From positions 3,100,001-3,164,000 of the forward strand of contig JAPYXD010000727.1 in assembly GCA_030998225.1 (NCBI GenBank): a stretch of DNA of 64,000 nt, read 5' to 3'. The position numbers and the translations under genes were made by a program. Each line of letters starts with the position of its first letter. The stretch's first letter is position 1. Origin of the DNA: Diplolepis rosae. Its lineage: Eukaryota > Arthropoda > Insecta > Hymenoptera > Diplolepididae. Below the pieces are notes generated by a model. The model was not told the DNA's origin, searched no databases, and saw only the letters and a program-made list of their open reading frames with translations. This document shows, piece after piece, positions 22,701-28,729 of this stretch.

Positions 22701-24235
22701 ACTTTACCGTTCCCGATTTTTGAAAATAAATTCTTTAATGGTTGAAATCATTAAAAAACAATTTTCCAAAACGAAATTTTTATAAACAAATTGCTGAATT
22801 TGATAATAATTGAATCATTTTCAAAAATCGGAAACAGTAAAGTTGTAGAGAATCCCTTTCCTAAAAAAATGATTCATGATTTATCAGAATCGCACCATTT
22901 TTGAAAATTTGGTATGGAGCGATAATAAGAAAATATCCTATTACAAAAAACATTATTAAAATATTATTTTTCGTAATTTAAAAATTTTTTTTATTAAAAA
23001 GAGTGTCTTTCCTTACATATGACACGGCTGATGATATAATTACCAGTCTTGAAATCATAGAAAAACTTCTTTTTCCAGAGACTGATTTTTGGCGCGACAA
23101 CTACCTTAACATGCGAACATAGGGCTTTTTAATTTTTTGAAATTAAAAGAAGCCTCTTTTACGAAGTTCTGCAAACAGAGCGACGTTTTTTATTCAGTCT
23201 TCAACAAAATGAGCCAGCATGAGTTTCCATTTCCATACAATATAAACATACTGCAGATGTTTTGGCATATGTGGCGTGGAACGAAGAAACCCGGTTAACA
23301 GCACGTTTTTACTTTTCGAGGAAATCGCGTTTCTCTGAGACGGGTCCGTTCGAGTAGTTGAAGCAGGTATAGACCTTCTCCTCTGATCTTTCAGTCACTT
23401 TTGATCGCACAGCTTTGTGCATAGGTCCATTCGATAGAGCATGCTTCTGTCTCTCAAAATCATCGAAAAACTCAAATTTCGTCTTTGGTGCTGTTAGCCG
23501 GGTTTCTCCGTTCCACGCCACATATGTTATCAATTTTTACTTGCAATACCGAATGCGTCAGTTTGTAAAAACTTCAACGGCAGATCTTAAGAAAGAAAAT
23601 CAGGAGAAGAAGAAAATGGCAAAGCTGCCAGCGCCGCCCTCGGCGACGGTCAACTCTCATGTTTCTTTCTTTCTTCAGGTTAGTTGGAGTACCACCCGTG
23701 TGATAACGTGTTGCAGACTTTAAAATTTTAAATATGTTTTTAGACAAAAAGCGATGTCATAAGTCAAAAGCCATACATTACTTTTGTTAATTCGCGTCAA
23801 CCTGATTTTGATATGGATAGAATGTACTATGCGGGAGGATGGCATAAGCCTAGATTAGGTAAATCCGTTTTAAATTATTTGGAATTGCAATTCACATCCT
23901 TCGAAGTTTGCAAGAAATATATTTCAGCCACGTATGAGAGAAATTTACATAATCTTGCATGCGCTTTTTCTGGAAACGGATATCTTAGTCAGGTAGTTAT
24001 GTCTACGATCTTTCATTTTTCCATATTTAACATTGATAGGGTCTGTTGAAACAAAAAAGCTATTCTATTCAAGATTGAAGTCGGCACAGGACTGTTTTTG
24101 GATAATGACCAATTGGTGGGAATTGCTGTTGAAGTCGGTCGTCGACAAAGTGATTACAATATTTTTGCTCTCCTTTACAACGATAAAAAATTTATCTTTG
24201 ATTTTGTAAATGATAAACTGGAACCTCGTGAGTAA
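10708..24235 (+). CDS. Secreted chymotrypsin-fold serine protease homologue, catalytically dead (4 exons)
   Basis: Exons are 10708-10789, 12510-12811, 23744-23992 and 24074-24235 (795 bases, 264 residues). All junctions have GT..AG ends and stay in frame (phases 1, 0, 0). The protein starts with a signal peptide and is the usual length for a single-domain S1-family protein. My manual alignment to the trypsin fold gives: activation-site analogue K|VVVN; the TAAHC segment is NAATF (His57 to Thr); NDIALLK is AYWAVVK (Asp102 to Tyr); QGDSGGP is QIEVGTG (Ser195 to Val), followed by a well-matched LVGIAV. The Cys42-Cys58 and Cys191-Cys220 pairs are gone, while the Cys168-Cys182 pair is kept (EVCKKY...LACAFSG). 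It is therefore most likely a non-enzymatic secreted homologue, as found in insect haemolymph, saliva and venom. The role is unknown. Intron 2 (12812-23743) is full of transposable elements. Confidence 0.75.
10735..11250 (+). repeat. Tandem duplication (about 274 bases) including the signal-peptide exon and its donor
   Basis: The block TACTG|GTAAATATAAAAA and about 200 bases around it recur 274 bases downstream (10789 versus 11063). The second copy keeps the donor site and a hydrophobic-coding stretch (IIIFISFT) but has no usable ATG in frame; a TGA precedes it. It looks like a decayed duplicate of exon 1. Confidence 0.7.
11251..11634. other. Intron 1 sequence, no separate gene
   Basis: AT-rich sequence. 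Part of it (about 11290-11460) resembles the arms of the fold-back repeats at 22565-22985 and 36360-36670. The open frame here is AT-rich and has no domain. Confidence 0.45.
11635..11706 (+). tRNA. tRNA-like gene, possibly pseudo or SINE head (loop reads GGC)
   Basis: A 72-base cloverleaf can be drawn. The acceptor pairs with one mismatch, the D stem is GCTC/GAGC, and the T arm is CTGGG-CTCGAAT-CCCAG. The Pol III A box (TAGCTCAGTGG) and B box (GGCTCGAATCC) are both good. The anticodon loop reads TCGGCAA: position 33 is C instead of T and one stem pair is broken, so it may not be a working tRNA. A T7 run follows, as expected for Pol III termination. It lies in intron 1 of the protease homologue, on the same strand. 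Confidence 0.55.
11715..11721 (+). terminator. Pol III T-run terminator of the tRNA-like unit
   Basis: Seven consecutive T eight bases after the tRNA-like end. Confidence 0.55.
11795..11866 (+). repeat. Dispersed repeat, inverse copy at 32231-32297
   Basis: The block GACACCTGTCGACAACGTAT and its continuation to CCTCCGATAATGCA recur in inverse orientation at 32231-32297 with a few differences. Family unknown. Confidence 0.6.
11867..12509. other. Rest of intron 1, nothing recognised
   Basis: An open frame follows a TTTGCAG at 12123-12129. Splicing exon 1 into it would hit a stop after two codons in the required phase, so it is not an alternative exon. Confidence 0.5.
12510..12811 (+). CDS. 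Exon 2 of the protease homologue
   Basis: The acceptor is TTTTTACAG|GA and the donor AAA|GTAAGT (consensus). It encodes the N-terminal barrel with the degenerate His and Asp regions (NAATFI and AYWAVVK). Confidence 0.8.
13122..13627 (+). mobile_element. mariner-type element, 3'-deleted copy
   Basis: It begins TA|AAGGGTTTCCCATTAGGGG and ends in only five bases of the opposite terminus (CCCTT|TA). It carries the N-terminal part of a transposase. Its right edge is 10 bases from the next element of the same family, which lies in the opposite orientation, so together they make a 1.27-kb palindromic pair. Confidence 0.8.
13234..13638 (+). pseudogene. Mariner-type transposase, N-terminal DNA-binding part only
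   Basis: It opens MSSFTLPQRLEIVQLFY, a helix-turn-helix recognition domain, followed by a second one (LSVPRRSQELGLSRMTTWRI). It is nearly identical to the minus-strand copies at 13752-14282 and 21920-22430. The DDE catalytic core is missing. The frame runs into the terminus of the neighbouring element. Confidence 0.8.
13638..14394 (-). mobile_element. mariner-type deletion derivative, 757 bases
   Basis: Both termini are intact (AAGGGTTTCCCAATA and inverse) with TA on both sides. It carries the N-terminal two-thirds of a transposase. It is the same internal-deletion form as 21806-22542, so a single deleted version seems to have been mobilised by an autonomous relative elsewhere. Confidence 0.85.
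13752..14282 (-). pseudogene. Mariner-type transposase, truncated after the first catalytic Asp
   Basis: The 176-residue frame holds both helix-turn-helix domains and the first catalytic motif (FSDEAHFWL). It then ends RGTFGRYIV, so the second and third acidic residues are missing. It cannot transpose by itself. A bound but inactive protein could act as a repressor; that is speculation. Confidence 0.8.
14731..15480. mobile_element. R1 composite element E1, with a hAT-like insertion
   Basis: Module a (14731-15110) is the same block series as at 9437-10235. Module b (about 15112-15480) has long inverted ends (ACGTGCCAATGCACA and GTGCGCCTAGGCACGT) with CGACAATGCTCGCAGGA on both sides. The hAT-like MITE at 15233-15387 sits inside module b. 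The outer ends TATGTGCC and GGCACGTA are inverted. Confidence 0.65.
15233..15387. mobile_element. hAT-like MITE, relative of the 162-base family
   Basis: It shares the core (CCACTGCCA..AA.TTGGTTGAATGAGGAAGACGC, read in parts) with the 162-base elements but has different outer arms (GATTGCGTAAAATTTTTGC). The start CAGTGTTCACAG is hAT-like. The flanks TCGGCTAC and TCAGGCTAC would be an 8-base duplication with one indel. Confidence 0.55.
15602..15636 (-). ncRNA. Hammerhead-like core motif, copy 1
   Basis: Minus strand: CTGAAGA, then a GGCC...GGCC stem, then GAAAC. This matches the conserved hammerhead core order CUGANGA - stem II - GAAA. Stems I and III and the cleavage site were not established. 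Confidence 0.3.
16269..17033. mobile_element. R1 composite element E2 with a palindromic pair of module a
   Basis: Order: module b (16269-16425), module a forward (about 16430-16745), a short TTTAGTATTAG repeat spacer, then module a inverted (about 16767-17033). Ends are ACGTGCCCAGGCGCAC and GGTGGCACAT. Its absence from the matching place near 20440 proves mobility or precise loss. Confidence 0.7.
17154..18282. mobile_element. Palindromic element flanked by TTAA (piggyBac-like), 1.13 kb
   Basis: Both ends read CCCGTTTCCGCCGAAAACGC (one inverted) and abut TTAA at 17150-17153 and 18283-18286. The arms are several hundred bases long. A related 1.62-kb element is at 36842-38465. TTAA duplication plus CCC ends suggests piggyBac; no transposase is present. 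Confidence 0.8.
18387..18835. mobile_element. MITE with CACTGAGAAAAAT ends, TA-flanked, 449 bases
   Basis: The left end CACTGAGAAAAATAGAT and the right end ATCCATTTTTCTCAGTG are inverted, both beside TA. It contains no coding sequence. Confidence 0.8.
19044..19517 (-). pseudogene. Mariner-type transposase, C-terminal catalytic part
   Basis: It contains IWFQQDGATWH (second Asp) and PRSRDITPLDFYLWG (third Asp). I count 41 residues between the two aspartates, so it belongs to a DD41D-type mariner group. Around 19455 the sequence jumps from the second helix-turn-helix (RRRSQQLGLSY, other frame) straight into the core, so the first catalytic Asp was deleted. The first 15 or so residues of the listed frame are out of phase. 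Confidence 0.8.
19650..19972. mobile_element. MITE remnant splitting the mariner relic
   Basis: The left end (TA|CACTGAGAGAAAT) is of the same type as 18387-18835. No clean inverted right end is visible. Its extent is set by where transposase coding resumes. Confidence 0.45.
20350..21205 (+). repeat. Right copy of the inverted duplication
   Basis: It matches the inverse of 15495-17125 minus the R1 insertion. Homology ends outward at CATTAATTCCTAATGGAAATG. With the left copy it frames a 5.7-kb unit, so the two may be long terminal inverted repeats of one large element that other transposons have entered. Confidence 0.75.
21076..21110 (+). ncRNA. Hammerhead-like core motif, copy 2
   Basis: CTGAAGA - GGCC stem - GAAC. 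One A of the GAAA box is missing compared with copy 1. It lies within the inverted duplication. Confidence 0.25.
21806..22542 (-). mobile_element. mariner-type deletion derivative, second full copy
   Basis: It is nearly identical to 13638-14394, with the same termini and TA flanks. High identity means recent spread. Confidence 0.85.
21920..22430 (-). pseudogene. Mariner-type transposase fragment, frameshifted
   Basis: It is the same protein as 13752-14282 but lacks about 20 bases near 22187-22194, which removes part of QASIEENRE and breaks the frame between the two helix-turn-helix regions. Confidence 0.8.
22565..22985. repeat. Fold-back repeat
   Basis: The left and right arms (about 150 bases) are inverted copies, for example TTCTCTACAACTTTACCGTT on the left and its inverse on the right. 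Related arms occur at 36360-36670 and in part near 11300. Confidence 0.75.
23309..23533 (-). pseudogene. Possible retroelement gag fragment with degenerate zinc knuckle
   Basis: The 74-residue frame ends YTCFNYSNGPVSEKRDFLEK, which resembles a CCHC knuckle that has lost its second Cys and His. Its ends are bracketed by a 40-base inverted repeat (CCGGGTTTCT.CGTTCCACGC, 23267-23308 and 23488-23526). Weak call. Confidence 0.3.
23744..23992 (+). CDS. Exon 3 of the protease homologue
   Basis: The acceptor is TATGTTTTTAG|ACA and the donor CAG|GTAGTT; 83 codons, phase 0 at both ends. It encodes the interdomain strand and the start of the C-terminal barrel (YYAGGWHKPRLGK aligned with the usual VTGWG region; paired Cys in EVCKKY and LACAFSG). 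Confidence 0.8.
24074..24235 (+). CDS. Exon 4 of the protease homologue, with stop
   Basis: I chose the acceptor TTCTATTCAAG|ATT because it is the only nearby AG in the right phase. It also makes QIEVGTGLFLDNDQLVGIAV align without gaps to the QGDSGGPL..LVGI segment. It ends EPRE-stop at 24233-24235. Confidence 0.75.
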   Translation: MEVGTGLFLDNDQLVGIAVEVGRRQSDYNIFALLYNDKKFIFDFVNDKLEPRE

Positions 24236-24370
24236 AAATTTAAGTTTACAATAAGCTTTGCACTTCTTGATCGCTTGATATTCTTTTAATAGTGGGGCTA
24301 CAGTTGTCGAAAAAAGCTAATGTCGGTAATCTAGAAATGTGTTAATTTAACATTCAACAGTTAATGACAG

Positions 24371-24376
24371 AATAAA
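24371..24376 (+). promoter_or_regulatory. Polyadenylation signal of the protease homologue
   Basis: AATAAA 136 bases after the stop codon, before the next transposon begins. Confidence 0.6.
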
Positions 24377-24426
24377 TTTATTTTGTGATATTATGAAAAG
24401 TAAAATACGCCGGGACATATTGTTAA

Positions 24427-25298
24427 AGGGGGCACTCTCTGAAACATTAAAAAAATAGTCAATTTTCGTTATTTTATTGTACAGAAACAGAAAAAGACAG
24501 GAAAATTCTTTTTGAAATATCTGTAGATATTAGTTTAAAGTTGAATAAAAATTTTTTTATAATTAAAATAAATTCAAAATGGCGGACATATTGAGCATCT
24601 CCCAAGGCTGGTTTTAAGAAAGACGTCTTCCCGTTCACACGATGCCGAACGAAGTTGAAGTCTGAAACATACAAATGATATATCAAATTAATCCGCAGGC
24701 TTGTCTCAAGTGCGTGAACCTCAAAAACTATATAAATTTTTAAAATTTAGCAACAAAACCATATAAAAAAAGAAAGGTTGGTTTTTGCTTAGTTGTTTTT
24801 ATTAAAGAAACAGTGAAAACAATTTTTTTTAATACATTTTCGAGGTTCATGCACTTCTATGTTCAATATCCTACAAAATGAGTATACATTCGTGTAGATA
24901 GGTTGAATAGTTTTTGTGAAAGTGAAAGGTCTCGAAGATTTATTTTCCTGAATGCAAATTTTTCGGGCAAAGGCGCCACACCGTACTGTTGAATGACTCG
25001 TTGGCATTCTGTGTATGCCTACCCAAACACTTGATTAAAAGATCGTCCTTAAAAAGATCTTTGTAGATTGGCCGAATGTGTTTCTCAACATCTGGTGGAA
25101 TGACATGTGGGGGGTGTTTGTAGGACTTTAAGTTCTTAGCCTGCATGGCTGAGCGCGAGTGAATTCGAAGAACTGTGTCTCCTAAAGTATTCGGAGTTCG
25201 ACTTTGAAACTTTAAAATAATGTTCTCAGATAATATATCTATCGATTGAAGCAAAAAAAAAAATCGATTTTTTGAAACCATTTCATGGAGTGCCCTCC
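24427..25298 (-). mobile_element. TTAA-flanked transposon remnant, probably Kolobok type
   Basis: The termini AGGGGGCACTC and GAGTGCCCTCC are inverted, and TTAA lies on both sides (24423-24426, 25299-25302). It carries the end of a transposon protein on the minus strand. TTAA duplication with AGGG ends fits Kolobok. It lies only about 50 bases after the polyadenylation signal of the host gene. Confidence 0.6.
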
Positions 25299-25308
25299 TT
25301 AAGGGCAT
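24940..25308 (-). pseudogene. Transposon-encoded protein fragment (TQN.NESFN motif)
   Basis: The reliable part is at the end: CLGRHTQNANESFNSTVWRLCPKNLHSG. This recalls a motif seen in a family of arthropod transposon proteins that I associate with Kolobok-like elements, from memory and not from a search. The N-terminus is lost at the element edge. Confidence 0.5.
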
Positions 25309-25440
25309 GAGATACTTAAGAAAATTAGTAAGTCCATGCGAAAAACTTAATTCGGTTTCTGAATGCTTACGTTTGAAACATATTAAATATTTTTTTCATA
25401 TTTTGGGAAATAGTAGAGAAGATGAAAATGAACGTATATA

Positions 25441-26168
25441 CACTGAGAAAAAATCCTGGGTATAGCGACGTGATATATGTAGTTGAAAATGTCCTTAACT
25501 ACTTTTTGTGGTTGAATTCAAGCAATGGTTGACCCGCCAATGTAGGTACTAAAAGTGGTCGCAGTGACTAAGTAATTTAGTCACAGCGACTATGTAATGT
25601 TATCACAGTCACTATATGTAAGTGCCAACTATAAAGTTATGTAAAATAAAATTCCTAAAATCAAATGCATGAAATCGCTACGTGGAATATTGTATTTTTA
25701 ATAGCACCATTTTTTGAAAATCTGTTTATCGGCATCTGTAGAGCGGGTTAAAACTTTAAAAGTAGTAGGATCTAAAATCACAGTTTCGAGCCGCTCGACA
25801 CATCAAATCAAATTCTCAAAAGAGTTGCTATCAGTTGCTATGAAAAATAATATGCATTACTCGAAACAATACACAGCGGATTCAACGAGTGTGAAGTTTG
25901 CTGCACTGGTTATAGCGACTACGTTATTCTAGCTATGACAACTCAATGTTTCAAGTTCTCATAGCTAGGTTTAAGAGTTAATGCCAATTTCAACGATGTT
26001 AACTAGTCGCCACGACCAGGTATTCAGAATATGGCTACCATGGCTACAAATCATGCTACTGTAGCCATGGGTCAAGTAGCGACAACAAGTCTCCCTCGTT
26101 ACAGTCACTTTTTTATTTCCAACTACATTATTCCTAGTCACTATGGCCAGATGCTATTTTTCTCTGTG
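25441..26168. mobile_element. MITE with CACTGAGAAAAAAT ends, 728 bases, TA-flanked
   Basis: The ends are CACTGAGAAAAAATCC and the inverse-like GCTATTTTTCTCTGTG, both beside TA. The inside is rich in repeated TAGCGAC / GTAGCCATG-like motifs. Confidence 0.7.
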
Positions 26169-26635
26169 TAGATAAATTATGGTTTTGATAATAAATAATC
26201 AAATTTTGATAGATATTTTAAAATTCAACTTTTTTTCATTTTCTAAACCGGAAGTTGTCTATCTACGTCTGCTATCACCTTTTATAGTATTTCTCAACTT
26301 TTGAAAACAGAGTTTTATGTATTTTGGACACTAACATATAAAAACTTAAAATCAATAAAATTTTCTGATTCCCTACACGTATTATATGCCCTTGAAAATG
26401 TAATTGCTAAAGATAATAATTACATCATCATGGAAAATAAATATTCGAATGATTAAAGACATTTCAAAATTAAGTTAAAAATTGAATTAATTATATAAAC
26501 TTGCTTATCCAGTTGAACCTATTAAGAAAAAGCTACCTAATGACATTGATTATTTATTAATCATAAATATCATAAATTTAAAATCATTTTTCATATTACC
26601 AGTCCAGATATTCATATGCTTCTGCAAATCCATTA
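26169..26635. other. No gene seen; part matches the 60.2-kb paralogous segment
   Basis: The last 60 bases (CCAGTCCAGATATTCATATG) match 60235-60290. No upstream exon of the 27878 gene could be identified here. Confidence 0.4.
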
Positions 26636-27330
26636 CACGGAAAACTCCATATCGCTACGACAGCGCCAGCGAAATATTAATTATTCTAAACGCTATGTGA
26701 GAGCTATGTATCGCTATTAAAACGATATCGGAGATGTAATACAACGGAACTCTCAAAATAGCCCTCGTAGCGATAAAGTTCCACTCTGGTAGCAGTATAC
26801 GTATTTTTACGGTAACCACAAAAAGTGTAGCGCTCTGACGCCTATACAGTGGAGCTGTAACAGCTCTACGATGTCGTTGCCACGCCTACACGTAACGTTG
26901 CGCTGGTTATCTGCGTAGGTAAATTCGTATAACCTCAAAAGTTGCTTAACTTTGACATGGTGAAGTTCCAGTGAATTTGTTGCTTGATCTACCAATTTGA
27001 TAAAAATTATTCAAAAATCATCGTGTAAGCCTTTTTTGTCTTTTTACACAATGAAAATTATGCTGAAAATTTTTTTTACGCGGCACGTAAATGCATATAT
27101 CTTTCTCTCAACTATTTAATTATTAGAGCTGAGAACCTTATACAGTGTATCGCGGTCGCAGCGAAACGTATCGCTCTGGTAGTGATATCGTATTTTATAA
27201 TAAGTGTAGCGCTGTCACAGCGCTACGTGTATACTTGTGACCACGAATCTTTTTGTATCCTACTAAAAACGATACCATAACCTTGCGACCACTCAAATAA
27301 CGCTACCACAGTGATATGGAGTTTTCCGTG
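26636..27330. mobile_element. MITE with CACGGAAAACTCCATATCGC ends, 695 bases, TA-flanked
   Basis: The left end and its inverse (GATATGGAGTTTTCCGTG) are beside TA. The inside contains many TAGCG / CGCTA motifs. It is absent from the paralogous segment at 60.2 kb, so it inserted after the duplication. Confidence 0.75.
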
Positions 27331-27877
27331 TAGTGTTACATCAAATTTAATTGTTCATAGCACTGTCATTTAAAAACAAGGTTAACTGTATACCAAAAAG
27401 GAAAAAAAGCATTCAATTTCAGAACATATGGTACGAAAAAACTGATGAGTGAAAAGTTTTTTCAAATAGAAGGTTCCTGATTTTTTTTAAACAAATCATT
27501 GCATAAAGATAATAATGTGATTTAACTATTTCCCCTATATCGTTTTGGGTGAATTATTAATTTGGCTTAGTCTGTGTGTATGTTTTATTCCTAATCGCAC
27601 AAATACTATTCGGTCTATTTAACAAATAAACTTGCCTGATTCAAGTAAAATTCAATTCATCTAAGTATGTCCTCTTTGGATCTAGTAAATTAGACTTTGA
27701 ACGAATTAATTTCTTTGTTGAATAATATACTTCAGTCGCAATTTTTCCTTTTTTTTCACATTGAAAAAAGTTCCAAAATTTTATATTAGAAATTTATATT
27801 AAAAACTGTTTACCTACTTCAGAACGATCTAGGCGTTTCTTACATGGTGTTATAATTCCAATTTTAATTTGTTACAG

Positions 27878-28626
27878 CTGAAAGAAAAAATAAAGGTGAA
27901 GGTAAAGGTAAAGGTAAAGGTAAAGGTAAAGGTAAAGCTCATGCAGAGTCAAGCAATGTATATTCTGAATCTACAGGTGGAGCGGATACTCCATGCTTAC
28001 CCGATACGATCCCTAAACACCCAGGCTATGCGGGTCTTTCTGACCCAGGCCTTATGGGTGATTATGGCCAAGGCCAAATGTATGGATATGATCAAAACTC
28101 TATGGCTGCTCATCACCAAGGCCTTGCGGGTGCTTGGGACCTAAACGCTATAGTTACTCATCATCAAGGCCCTACGGCTGCTCATGACCCAAACCTTGTG
28201 AGTGATTGGAGCCAATACCAAATGGGTGGTTTGAACCTAAACCCTATAGGTACTCATCACCAAGGCCCTACGGATGCTTGTGATCCAAGCCTTCTGTATT
28301 CTTGGAACCAAGACCAAATGGGTGCTATGAACCTGAACCCTATAAATACTCATCACGAAAGCGGAATTGATTCTTATCAGCCAAGTTATATAAGTCCTCA
28401 AAACACAAACGATGTAGATGATTTAATGGCAATTTTCAAGTCTTCAAAACAGATTAAGACCAGGGTAAGCCAATCGCCTGGTGATCAGCATGTCTGCGAT
28501 GGATCACATTCAGCAGTACCACATCGCGAAGTGGCACGAAATCCTGATGTTCTCGATACATCCAGATTTGCCAGGACGAAGCATTCTAAAAAATCGGGTT
28601 CACGAAGAAAAGGTCAAGAGGAATGA
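27878..28626 (+). CDS. Terminal exon of an unrecognised low-complexity, probably secreted protein
   Basis: The acceptor is TTGTTACAG|CT and the first complete codon is at 27880, so the preceding intron is phase 1. The exon gives 248 residues and a TGA. It starts ERKNKGEG, then (GK)6, an acidic/Ser stretch, and then imperfect repeats of about 36 residues containing THHQGPT.A.DP.L and W.Q.QMG..NLNPI. The tail is basic (KHSKKSGSRRKGQEE). There is no known domain. The upstream exon or exons, expected to hold the start and possibly a signal peptide, were not found; the region upstream is full of MITEs. A truncated paralogue lies at 60538. AATAAA follows at 28723. Confidence 0.6.
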
Positions 28627-28722
28627 TCCTACATACGTCAATAACATACCAGACGGGTTCAAGAAAATGAATACTTGATCCGACTTATGTTTGAAATCTG
28701 AATCCAACTTAGTTTACATTTG

Positions 28723-28728
28723 AATAAA
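28723..28728 (+). promoter_or_regulatory. Polyadenylation signal of the 27878-28626 gene
   Basis: AATAAA 97 bases after the stop codon. Confidence 0.55.
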
Positions 28729-28729
28729 T

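Larger units (their letters stand above)
21313..23712. mobile_element. V-family inverted-repeat element (2.4 kb) with nested insertions
   Basis: The ends are inverted: ACGGGTGGTACTC ... ACATGAGAGTTGACCGT..GCCG.GGGCGGCGCTGGCAG at 21326-21390, with the inverse at about 23620-23700. Similar end motifs (GTTGACCGT, GGCGCTGGC) bound 36028-38795. It contains a mariner derivative, a fold-back repeat and a gag-like remnant. Confidence 0.6.

Noticed and set aside
27901..27936. GGTAAA repeats considered as a possible minisatellite array or CRISPR-like repeat
   Set aside because: It is a short in-frame hexanucleotide coding for Gly-Lys inside an exon, without spacers.
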